Positions 1-5,467 of a stretch of DNA of 5,549 nt are shown here, in pieces. A model generated the notes under the pieces. It searched no databases. It had not been told where the DNA came from and saw only the letters and a list, made by a program, of their open reading frames with translations. Within the stretch, counting starts at the first letter, position 1. Each line of letters opens with the position of its first letter. This stretch comes from Anaerolinea sp. (lineage in GTDB: Bacteria; Chloroflexota; Anaerolineae; Anaerolineales; Villigracilaceae): contig DYNS01000214.1 in NCBI GenBank assembly GCA_020720965.1, positions 1 through 5,549 of the forward strand, read 5' to 3'. The translations under genes were made by a program, and so were the position numbers.

Positions 1-233
1 GCGAGGGGGTCGGCAAGGGGGACGGAGAGCGGGGTGGTGGGGATGGAATGGTCCATCGTGGCGAGGGTTTTATCGGGTCGGCGTACCTTTAGCCCGCGCT
101 GACGCAGCCCGGTAAATGCCTGGGGTGAGGTCACTTCGTGGACGAGGTGCAGGTCGATGTACAAAATGGCAGGGGAGTCGGGTTGTTGGGCAACAACGTG
201 AGAATCCCAAAGTTTTTGGAAGAGGGTTTTCAT
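1..233 (-). CDS. leuC: 3-isopropylmalate dehydratase large subunit LeuC, N-terminal part only
   Basis: LeuC is the [4Fe-4S] aconitase-family large subunit that, with LeuD, isomerises 2-isopropylmalate to 3-isopropylmalate in leucine synthesis in the cytoplasm. Only the first 77 codons lie in the window; the gene runs off the left edge. The translation begins MKTLFQKLWDSHVV, continues with LYIDLHLVHEVTSPQAF at about residues 24-40, and has ATMDHSIPTT at about 58-67. These match the conserved start of LeuC proteins, as remembered for E. coli (MAKTLYEKLFDAHVV, HLVHEVTSPQAF, TMDHNV). The iron-sulfur cysteines lie outside the window. The ATG at 231-233 is the first start after an in-frame TAA and fits the family N-terminus. 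Oddly, no Shine-Dalgarno sequence precedes it. It follows leuA by 88 bp of repeat-rich spacer, and leuD and leuB are expected further downstream. The family assignment is firm. Confidence 0.95.
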   Translation of the reverse strand, partial: MKTLFQKLWDSHVVAQQPDSPAILYIDLHLVHEVTSPQAFTGLRQRGLKVRRPDKTLATMDHSIPTTPLSVPLADPL

Positions 234-250
234 GGTTAGTGTCTGTTTTT

Positions 251-276
251 AGTGTCAGTGGGCAGTGTCAGTGGGC
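251..276. repeat. exact 13-bp tandem duplication in the leuA-leuC spacer
   Basis: AGTGTCAGTGGGC occurs twice back to back (251-263 and 264-276) with no mismatch. It differs in sequence from the other 13-bp duplication in the same spacer but has the same period. An opposite-orientation copy of its core, CCCACTGAC, lies at 292-300. The core CAGTGGG resembles the AGTGGCA units upstream of ilvB. Confidence 0.8.
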
Positions 277-301
277 AGTTTTCTGTCACTACCCACTGAC
301 A
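266..301. other. hairpin in the leuA-leuC spacer
   Basis: The arms TGTCAGTGGG (266-275) and CCCACTGACA (292-301) form a perfect 10-bp stem. On the minus strand the interior can add a CAG/CTG 3-bp stem closed by AAAA, leaving a six-base bulge on one side. The same outer arm can instead pair with the other repeat copy at 253-262, so two exclusive foldings are possible. No T-tract follows, so termination is not indicated. Its position, about 30 bases before the leuC start, would allow an effect on leuC translation. Confidence 0.6.
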
Positions 302-304
302 ACT

Positions 305-327
305 GTAACTATCCAATGTAACTATCC
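305..327. repeat. 13-bp tandem duplication across the leuA stop codon
   Basis: GTAACTATCC occurs at 305-314 and again at 318-327, a spacing of 13 bp. On the minus strand each copy reads GGATAGTTAC, and in the upstream copy the TAG at 322-324 is the stop codon of leuA. The final glycine and stop of LeuA are therefore encoded inside the repeat. Confidence 0.7.
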
Positions 328-1959
328 CACCATCATCACGCCGACATCGGTGTGGGATGGTTGGCTGCCTTCGGTTTGGGCAACAATGAGTTTGTTGAGG
401 GCTGCCAGGTAGGCTTTGGCGCTGGCGACCAGGATGTCGGAATCGGCACCGTGACCGCCAAAGACGCGGGCGTATTCGGTTTCGGTCTGGGCATCCACCT
501 TGTTGAGGGGGTTTTGGGGCTGTACGCGCACGGTCACTTCGCCCAGGGCATCTATGCCTTCGGTAATGGCGTGGACGTTGAATTCCAGCAGGGTGTTATG
601 AACTTTCACCACCGCATCAATGGCTTTGTAGGTAGCATCCACCGGACCTGTGCCAACGCTGGCGTGGGTGTGAATTTTGCCATCCGGTCCGCGCAGGCGC
701 ACGGTGGCAGTGGGTAAGCCCATGGTGCCGCAAGCGACTTGCAGACCGTCCAGCGAGTAGATGTCGCGGGGGCGGTAGAACTCGTCTGCAATCAGGGCTT
801 CCAGGTCGGCATCGGTGATGACTTTTTTGCGGTCTGCCAGTTCCTTAAAACGGGTGAAGGCTTTATCCAGTTCGTGGTCGTCCAGTCCATGCCCCATCTC
901 TGCCAGGCGGGCGCGCAGGGCGCTGCGCCCGGAGTGTTTGCCCAGCACCAGGCGGGATTGGTTCACGCCCACGTCTTCCGGGCGCATAATTTCGTAGGTT
1001 TGGTTGTGCTTCAGCATCCCGGCCTGGTGTATCCCGGCTTCGTGAGCAAAAGCATTGGAACCGACAATTGCCTTATTGGGCTGTACCACAATGCCGGTGT
1101 AATTGCTCACCAGTTTGCTTACGCGGGCAATTTGGGTGGTGTCGATTCCGGTTTCCAAGCCATAGACGGGGTGGCGAGTCCGGAGCGCCATCGCCACTTC
1201 TTCCAGCGAGGTGTTCCCGGCGCGCTCGCCAATGCCGTTAATCGTCACTTCTGCCTGGCGCGCTCCGGCTTTCATGCCTGCCAGGGCGTTGGCAGTTGCC
1301 AGCCCCAGGTCATCGTGGGTGTGGACGGAGATGGTAATGCCTTCGTGCATCCCCGGCGTGTTGGCAATAATCCCGGCAATCAGCCCGCCGAACTCATCCG
1401 GGGTGGTGTAGCCTACGGTGTCCGGGATGTTGAGGGTGGTCGCCCCCGCCTGAATGGCAACGCCCAGAACCTGGTACAAAAATTCCGGGTCAGAGCGTCC
1501 GGCATCTTCCGGGCTAAATTCAACATCGGCGCACAAACTACGGGCGTAAGCAACCATGTTCGCCACCCGTTCCAGCACCTGTTCGCGGGTCATGTTCAGT
1601 TTGTGCTGCATATGAATTTCGGAAGTGGCTAAAAAGGTGTGGATGCGGGGATTTTGGGCTTCGCGGACTGCCTGCCAAGCCTTGTCAATATCCTCCTTAA
1701 TAGCACGCGCCAACCCGGCAATCACGGGGACTTTGGCAGATTCATCCCCTTTGGGCGGGTTGCCCACCTCGGCGGCAATGCGGCGGACGGCTTCCAGGTC
1801 GTCTGGCGAGGCGGCGGGGAACCCGGCTTCGATAATATCCACCCCCAGGCGAGAAAGGGCGCGGGCAACTTCCAGTTTTTCGGCGGAGGTCATGGTTGCG
1901 CCCGGGGATTGTTCTCCATCGCGCAGGGTGGTATCAAAAATTTTGACGTAGTTGTTCAT
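322..1959 (-). CDS. leuA: 2-isopropylmalate synthase
   Basis: This enzyme condenses 2-ketoisovalerate with acetyl-CoA to give 2-isopropylmalate, the committed step of leucine synthesis, and is normally feedback-inhibited by leucine. The 545-residue protein is complete and close to the usual length of bacterial LeuA (about 510-560). The TIM-barrel catalytic domain covers roughly residues 1-280. It opens with FDTTLRDGEQSPG (8-20), which includes the catalytic Arg13 and metal ligand Asp14. The other metal ligands are His213 and His215 in SVHTHDDLGLATAN and Asn249 in GERAGNTSLEE. The linker subdomain has HEAGIHQAGMLKH (306-318) and LGKHSGR (339-345). The C-terminal regulatory domain, from about 400, carries VGTGPVDATYKAIDA (435-449), so leucine control is probably kept. 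A loop at about 66-77 looks roughly ten residues longer than in E. coli LeuA. The ATG has a strong Shine-Dalgarno AAGGAG six bases upstream. The stop TAG lies inside a tandem repeat. Citramalate synthase and homocitrate synthase are relatives, but length, motifs and the leuC neighbour favour LeuA. Confidence 0.97.
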   Translation of the reverse strand: MNNYVKIFDTTLRDGEQSPGATMTSAEKLEVARALSRLGVDIIEAGFPAASPDDLEAVRRIAAEVGNPPKGDESAKVPVIAGLARAIKEDIDKAWQAVREAQNPRIHTFLATSEIHMQHKLNMTREQVLERVANMVAYARSLCADVEFSPEDAGRSDPEFLYQVLGVAIQAGATTLNIPDTVGYTTPDEFGGLIAGIIANTPGMHEGITISVHTHDDLGLATANALAGMKAGARQAEVTINGIGERAGNTSLEEVAMALRTRHPVYGLETGIDTTQIARVSKLVSNYTGIVVQPNKAIVGSNAFAHEAGIHQAGMLKHNQTYEIMRPEDVGVNQSRLVLGKHSGRSALRARLAEMGHGLDDHELDKAFTRFKELADRKKVITDADLEALIADEFYRPRDIYSLDGLQVACGTMGLPTATVRLRGPDGKIHTHASVGTGPVDATYKAIDAVVKVHNTLLEFNVHAITEGIDALGEVTVRVQPQNPLNKVDAQTETEYARVFGGHGADSDILVASAKAYLAALNKLIVAQTEGSQPSHTDVGVMMVG

Positions 1960-1965
1960 GTGTAT

Positions 1966-1971
1966 CTCCTT
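1966..1971 (-). promoter_or_regulatory. Shine-Dalgarno of leuA
   Basis: The minus strand reads AAGGAG six bases before the leuA ATG, preceded by a short A run. It supports the start at 1959. Confidence 0.85.
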
Positions 1972-1977
1972 TTTGTC

Positions 1978-1999
1978 AGTCGTTGGTCGAATAACGACT
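1978..1999. repeat. inverted repeat in the ilvC-leuA spacer
   Basis: The arms AGTCGTT (1978-1984) and AACGACT (1993-1999) are perfect complements with an 8-base loop. No T-run follows on the minus strand; an A-run and the leuA ribosome site come next, so this is not a standard terminator. It may be a by-product of related repeat units lying in opposite orientations. Confidence 0.5.
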
Positions 2000-2008
2000 A
2001 TCCGACTA
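1993..2008 (-). repeat. 8-bp tandem duplication starting at the ilvC stop codon
   Basis: The minus strand reads TAGTCGGA (2001-2008) followed directly by TAGTCGTT (1993-2000), two copies differing at the last two bases. The TAG of the first copy is the ilvC stop codon. The second copy also forms one arm of an inverted repeat in the same spacer. The duplication is short, and it counts mainly because the same arrangement recurs at ilvD and leuA. Confidence 0.5.
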
Positions 2009-3058
2009 CTTCTTCCAATTTTCCGGTCTCAGGGCGCGGACGGCTGCTCCAGCCTGCCACATTTCCGATTCGCGGATGGCGCGGAGTTCTTCTTCCAACC
2101 GGGCGCGATATTCCGGGTGGCTGTTGGCTTCCAGGGTAATGCGGGCTTCGTTTCCGGTGGCAACGCTTTGGTACAGGTCGCCAAAGACGGGGGCAACTGC
2201 ATCGCGGAATTTGTCTTTCCAGTCCAGCGCGCCGCGTTGGGCGGTGGTGGAGCAGTTGGCGTACATCCAATCCATGCCGTTTTCGCCCACGAGACGGATG
2301 AGGGATTGGGTCAGTTCTTCGACTGTTTCGTTAAAGGCTTCGCTGGGGCTGTGACCATGCTTTCGCAGTTCGTTGTATTGGGCTTCCATCACCCCCGCCA
2401 ATGCGCCCATCAAAATGCCGCGCTCACCGGTCAGGTCGCTAAAGACTTCGCTTTTGAAAGTGGTCGGGAAGAGATAGCCTGCGCCAATGGCAATGCCAAG
2501 AGCGATGGTGCGTTCCTGGGCGCGCCCGGTGGCATCCTGATGCACGGCGTAACTGGCGTTAATGCCGCTGCCCGCCAAAAAGTTGCGCCGCACGCTGGTT
2601 CCAGAGCCTTTGGGGGCGACCAGCGCCACATCCACATGCGGGGGCGGCACAACGCCGGTGTCGTCTTTATAGGTGACGGAGAATCCGTGAGAGAAGTAGA
2701 GCATATCGCCCTCGTTGAGGGTTTCCACAATTTTGCTCCACTGGCTGCGCTGACCGGCATCCGAGAGCAGGTATTGAATCACCGTGCCGCGCTCGGCGGC
2801 TTCTTCCACCGGGAAGAGGGTTTCACCGGGAACCCAGCCATCCGCAACAGCTTTATCCCAGTTTTTTGTGCCGGGGCGCTGCCCAACAATGACGTTGATG
2901 CCGTTGTCGCGCATGTTCATTGCCTGTGCGGGTCCTTGCACGCCATAGCCCAGCACCGCCACCACTTCGTTTTTAAGCGTCTCACGCGCTTTTTCCAGCG
3001 AAAACTCGTCACGGGTGACGACATTTTCTTCCACACCACCAAAATTGATAATAGCCAT
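2006..3058 (-). CDS. ilvC: ketol-acid reductoisomerase, fungal Ilv5/Bacteroidetes-like form
   Basis: KARI uses Mg2+ and NADPH to isomerise and reduce 2-acetolactate or 2-aceto-2-hydroxybutyrate to the dihydroxyacids of the valine and isoleucine pathways. The protein has 350 residues. The N-terminal Rossmann domain has GYGVQG at 37-42, and a longer than minimal cofactor loop, VGQRPGTKNW, follows at 58-67. Active-site candidates are His124 (FSHGF), Lys150 (APKGSG), the metal ligands Asp208 and Glu212 (SDLTGERG), Glu240 and Glu244 (SPSEAFNET), and Ser270 (CSTTA). There is one C-terminal knotted domain, so it is not the duplicated class II form of E. coli. The start (INFGG), DNGINVIVGQR, GWVPGETLF, YFSHGFS, NGMDWMY, STTAQRGALDW and the tail LRPEN match remembered sequences of yeast Ilv5 and Bacteroidetes IlvC much better than Bacillus-type KARI. 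The ATG has AAGGAG six bases upstream. The gene lies between ilvN and leuA, as expected for its pathway step. The function is certain; the subtype rests on remembered sequences. Confidence 0.97.
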   Translation of the reverse strand: MAIINFGGVEENVVTRDEFSLEKARETLKNEVVAVLGYGVQGPAQAMNMRDNGINVIVGQRPGTKNWDKAVADGWVPGETLFPVEEAAERGTVIQYLLSDAGQRSQWSKIVETLNEGDMLYFSHGFSVTYKDDTGVVPPPHVDVALVAPKGSGTSVRRNFLAGSGINASYAVHQDATGRAQERTIALGIAIGAGYLFPTTFKSEVFSDLTGERGILMGALAGVMEAQYNELRKHGHSPSEAFNETVEELTQSLIRLVGENGMDWMYANCSTTAQRGALDWKDKFRDAVAPVFGDLYQSVATGNEARITLEANSHPEYRARLEEELRAIRESEMWQAGAAVRALRPENWKK

Positions 3059-3064
3059 AAGAAA

Positions 3065-3070
3065 CTCCTT
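3065..3070 (-). promoter_or_regulatory. Shine-Dalgarno of ilvC
   Basis: The minus strand reads AAGGAG six bases before the ilvC ATG. Placement and strength are typical and support the start at 3058, which gives the expected MAIINFGG N-terminus. Confidence 0.85.
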
Positions 3071-3096
3071 GTATCAGGTTAGAAATCTGAGGGTTG

Positions 3097-3118
3097 TTTC
3101 CTCCCTTTGGGGAGGAAA
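3097..3118. other. perfect hairpin in the ilvN-ilvC spacer
   Basis: The arms TTTCCTCCC (3097-3105) and GGGAGGAAA (3110-3118) form a perfect 9-bp stem with a 4-base loop, in the middle of the 74-bp spacer. Neither strand has a T-tract after it, so a rho-independent terminator is unlikely. On the transcript it lies after the ilvN stop and about 40 bases before the ilvC start. It could affect mRNA processing or stability and so the relative output of ilvBN and ilvC, but this is inference. On the minus-strand transcript the second arm also contains GGGAGG, a sequestered Shine-Dalgarno-like sequence with no suitable start codon close behind it. Confidence 0.65.
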
Positions 3119-3132
3119 ATGAAAGGGTTGGT

Positions 3133-3666
3133 TTACCAGTCTTCCCCGGCGGGTTCTTCCATGCCGGGCATCCGGCGGATACCGGTGTTTTGTCCGCGAG
3201 TCATGGCAATTTGCCCGGTGCGGACCATCTCCAAAATGCCGAGGGGGCGCAATAATTCCACCATGCCCTCCACTTTTTCTTCGGTTCCGGTCACTTCCAC
3301 AATCAGGCTATCTACCGCCACGTCCACAATGCGGGCGCGGAAGATGGAAGCGAGGTTATTGACCTCGGCGCGTTGCTCTGGCAGGGCTTTGACCTTGATA
3401 AGCGCCAGGTCACGGCTGACAACCGGTTGGCGGCTTACGTCCTGCACGTCGATGACATTGACGAGTTTGTACAGGTTTGTCTCAATTTTGCGGGCGGCAA
3501 TGTCATCTTCGCACTCTGCCACAATCGTCATGCGAGAAATCTCCGCCTTTTCGGTGCGCCCCACCGCCAAAGACTCGATGTTAAAGTTGCGGCGGCGAAA
3601 CAGCGAAGCCACACGGTTTAGCACGCCGGGCTTATTTTCCACAAGGGCTACAAAGGTGTATTGCAT
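3133..3666 (-). CDS. ilvN: acetolactate synthase small (regulatory) subunit
   Basis: This is the regulatory subunit of acetohydroxyacid synthase. It binds the IlvB catalytic subunit, raises its activity and confers feedback inhibition by valine (and in some species leucine or isoleucine). The 177-residue protein has an N-terminal ACT domain at about residues 2-76. Its effector-site loop contains Asn11, Gly14 and Asn29 in VENKPGVLNR and RRRNFNIESL; in E. coli IlvH the equivalent positions are known for valine-resistance mutations, so this subunit is probably valine-sensitive. The C-terminal domain (about 80-160) has RDLALIKV (85-92), GTEEKVEGM (127-135) and LEMVRTGQIAMTRG (145-158), typical of the family. 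The length is near the Bacillus type and slightly longer than E. coli IlvH. The ATG is the first start after an in-frame TGA and is preceded by a GAGAGGA-type ribosome site. It lies 37 bp after ilvB, which supports coupled production of the two subunits. Symbol ilvH is used for the same family. Confidence 0.96.
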   Translation of the reverse strand: MQYTFVALVENKPGVLNRVASLFRRRNFNIESLAVGRTEKAEISRMTIVAECEDDIAARKIETNLYKLVNVIDVQDVSRQPVVSRDLALIKVKALPEQRAEVNNLASIFRARIVDVAVDSLIVEVTGTEEKVEGMVELLRPLGILEMVRTGQIAMTRGQNTGIRRMPGMEEPAGEDW

Positions 3667-3675
3667 GGTTACTCA

Positions 3676-3682
3676 TCCTCTC
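3676..3682 (-). promoter_or_regulatory. Shine-Dalgarno of ilvN
   Basis: The minus strand reads GAGAGGA nine bases before the ilvN ATG. It is weaker and slightly farther from the start than those of ilvB, ilvC and leuA. An out-of-frame ATG overlaps its end at 3674-3676, but the ACT-domain N-terminus fixes the start at 3666. Confidence 0.65.
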
Positions 3683-3703
3683 TTTTTCATCATTCCGCAG
3701 TCA

Positions 3704-5389
3704 TCACTTCTTCAGCGGGCGGCGCAGCATCTCGTGCAGGGCAGAGCCAGCCGGAACCATCGGGTAAACCGCTTCTTCCTGTTCCACCCGGAACTCCAGC
3801 ACAACCGGACCGGGGGTTTGGCGCGCCCACTGAATGGCGTCATCCACCTCTTCGGGCTTGGTCACACACCGGGCGGGGATGCCGTGCGCGTCTGCCAGTT
3901 TCACAAAATCCGGGGTACGCATGTTCACCGCAGAATAACGCTTCTCGTTAAAGAATTCCTGCCATTGGCGCACCATGCCCAAAAAGTTATTGTTCATAAT
4001 GACAATCTTCACGTTGGCGTTCTCCTGCGCGGCAGTGGAAAGTTCCGCCGCCGTCATCTGAAAACCGCCATCCCCAGAAATCGACCAGACCTCCTCGTCC
4101 TTGCGGGCAAACCAAGCCCCAATGGCAGAGGGCAAGCCAAAGCCCATCGTCCCCAAACCGCCGGAGGTAATCCAGCGGGCGGGCTTATCCAGGGCGTAGT
4201 ACTGCGCCGTCCACATCTGATGCTGCCCCACATCGGTTGCCACAATGGCGTTGCCGCCGGTGATTCGCCACAGGTCATCAATCAGGTGCGGCACATGCAA
4301 TTTGCCATCTTCGGGCCAGCTCATAATGGAACGCGCATCCCCTTCCGACTTCCATTCCGCAATCTGTTGCAGCCACTCCTCGTGTTCGTACTCATCCACC
4401 ATCGGGATTAAATCGGTGAGGACGCTCTTCAGGTTGCCCACCAGCGGCACATCCACCGGCACGTTTTTGTGTACTTCCGCCGGGTCAATTTCGATGTGAA
4501 TCTTCTTTGCGCCGGGGGCATAGGTGCTGAGGGTGCCAGTCACACGGTCATCAAAACGCATCCCAAACGCCAAAATCAGGTCGGAGTTTTGAATTGCCAG
4601 GTTGGTATGGGCTTCGCCGTGCATCCCCATCATCCCCAGGCTAAGGTCATGCGAAGCGGGAAAAGCCCCCAGCCCCAGCAGAGTGCTGGCAACCGGCGTG
4701 TGGGTCTTGATGGCAAAATGCTGCAACATCTCCTCCGCGCCCGATTTGATGACCCCCTGCCCGCACAAAATCACCGGGCGTTTGGCGCTCTCAATCAGCC
4801 GCAGCGCCTTCTCCAGGTCGGCTTTGGGAGCATGTTCCGGGGGCTGATAACCGGGCAGTTTAATCGATTCGGGGTACACAAAGTCCGCTGTTTCGATTTG
4901 AGCATTCTTGCAGATGTCCACCAGCACCGGACCCGGTCTGCCAGAGCGGGCGATGTAAAACGCCTCACGAACCGCCTCCGCTATCTCTTCCGCGTGCCGC
5001 ACCTGATAATTATGCTTGGTAATGGGCAGGGTAATGCCGGTCACGTCCGTTTCCTGAAAGGCATCCCCGCCGATGAGATGGGCAGAAACCTGCGCCGTAA
5101 TAAACACCACCGGCGAAGAATCCATCATCGCGGTTGTAATTCCCGTCACCAGGTTGGTCGCCCCCGGACCAGAAGTGGCAAACGCCACCCCCACCCTGCC
5201 AGAAGCGCGGGCATAGCCATCCGCCATGTGTGCCGCGCCCTGTTCGTGCCGCACCAGAACATGATGCACCGGGTAATTGAGCATGGCATCGTAAATGGGC
5301 ATACTTGCCCCGCCAGGATAGCCAAAGACCACTTCCACGCCTTCGCGCATAAGGCATTCCCACAAAATTTCGGCGCCGCTTAGTTTCAT
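3704..5389 (-). CDS. ilvB: acetolactate synthase large (catalytic) subunit
   Basis: This is the ThDP-, FAD- and Mg2+-dependent catalytic subunit of acetohydroxyacid synthase. It joins pyruvate to pyruvate or to 2-ketobutyrate, the first common step of valine/leucine and isoleucine synthesis. The 561-residue protein is full length. The N-terminal ThDP-pyrimidine domain (about 1-170) has FGYPGG (22-27) and the catalytic Glu49 in RHEQGAAHMADGYAR. The central FAD-type domain (about 190-340) holds FGMRFDDRVTG (275-285), which includes the arginine expected to help bind the second keto acid. The C-terminal ThDP-diphosphate domain has GDGGFQM (439-445) followed by the NNN at 466-468. MVRQWQ (472-477) carries the tryptophan (Trp476) that in AHAS enzymes favours 2-ketobutyrate and separates them from catabolic acetolactate synthase. 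The RFDDRVTG signature and the ilvN partner also favour biosynthetic AHAS over AlsS. ATG at 5387-5389 has AAGGAG seven bases upstream. The symbol could equally be ilvI or ilvG. Confidence 0.97.
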   Translation of the reverse strand: MKLSGAEILWECLMREGVEVVFGYPGGASMPIYDAMLNYPVHHVLVRHEQGAAHMADGYARASGRVGVAFATSGPGATNLVTGITTAMMDSSPVVFITAQVSAHLIGGDAFQETDVTGITLPITKHNYQVRHAEEIAEAVREAFYIARSGRPGPVLVDICKNAQIETADFVYPESIKLPGYQPPEHAPKADLEKALRLIESAKRPVILCGQGVIKSGAEEMLQHFAIKTHTPVASTLLGLGAFPASHDLSLGMMGMHGEAHTNLAIQNSDLILAFGMRFDDRVTGTLSTYAPGAKKIHIEIDPAEVHKNVPVDVPLVGNLKSVLTDLIPMVDEYEHEEWLQQIAEWKSEGDARSIMSWPEDGKLHVPHLIDDLWRITGGNAIVATDVGQHQMWTAQYYALDKPARWITSGGLGTMGFGLPSAIGAWFARKDEEVWSISGDGGFQMTAAELSTAAQENANVKIVIMNNNFLGMVRQWQEFFNEKRYSAVNMRTPDFVKLADAHGIPARCVTKPEEVDDAIQWARQTPGPVVLEFRVEQEEAVYPMVPAGSALHEMLRRPLKK

Positions 5390-5396
5390 TTTTATT

Positions 5397-5402
5397 CTCC
5401 TT
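5397..5402 (-). promoter_or_regulatory. Shine-Dalgarno of ilvB
   Basis: The minus strand reads AAGGAG seven bases before the ilvB ATG, after an A-rich stretch and immediately downstream of the heptad repeats. It is a strong site and supports the start at 5389. Confidence 0.85.
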
Positions 5403-5411
5403 ATTTTTCGT

Positions 5412-5467
5412 CAGTAGTTGTTAGTCGTCACTTACCACTTGCCACTTGCCACTCACTCATCGCTCAT
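5412..5467 (-). repeat. degenerate 7-bp tandem repeat array across the ilvD stop and ilvD-ilvB spacer
   Basis: On the minus strand this segment splits into eight consecutive 7-bp units. From 5467 downwards the first two are ATGAGCG and ATGAGTG. Then come AGTGGCA twice in exact copy (5447-5453 and 5440-5446), AGTGGTA (5433-5439), AGTGACG (5426-5432), ACTAACA (5419-5425) and ACTACTG (5412-5418). Neighbouring units differ by one to three bases, so the array drifts gradually. The first two units encode the last residues of IlvD, and the TGA stop overlaps the second and third. Only the ilvB ribosome site separates the array from ilvB. Heptanucleotide arrays of this style are known in cyanobacterial spacers as short tandemly repeated repetitive sequences, and I recall similar ones in Chloroflexota. 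The function is unknown. Confidence 0.8.

Noticed and set aside
266..301. The leuA-leuC hairpin as a rho-independent terminator
   Set aside because: No T-run follows the stem on the minus strand, and leuC continues immediately in the same pathway and orientation.
739..1632. A 297-codon plus-strand open frame opposite leuA
   Set aside because: It is antisense to the conserved catalytic domain of LeuA and has no family features.
1952..3082. A 376-codon plus-strand open frame opposite ilvC
   Set aside because: It mirrors ilvC almost exactly and has no ribosome site or recognisable motif.
3674..3676. An alternative ATG upstream of ilvN
   Set aside because: It is ten bases upstream and out of frame with ilvN, and it overlaps the end of the ribosome site. 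The ACT-domain start fits the ATG at 3666.
3107..4411. A 434-codon open frame on the plus strand across ilvN and the end of ilvB
   Set aside because: It lies fully antisense to two genes with clear family motifs. Its translation is low-complexity with no recognisable domain, and it spans the ilvB-ilvN junction. It is a by-product of codon bias on the other strand.
4469..5383. A 304-codon plus-strand open frame opposite ilvB
   Set aside because: It is antisense to the ilvB catalytic regions, and its His/Arg-rich translation is typical of a shadow frame.
5390..5452. A T-box, leucine/valine leader peptide or attenuator before ilvB
   Set aside because: The spacer is only 63 bp, mostly heptad repeats, with no run of branched-chain amino acid codons and no terminator stem. 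Any such control would lie upstream of ilvD.
5412..5467. The tandem units before ilvB as a CRISPR array or operator cluster
   Set aside because: The units are only 7 bp, directly adjacent with no spacers, and degenerate. They lack the dyad symmetry of a typical operator.
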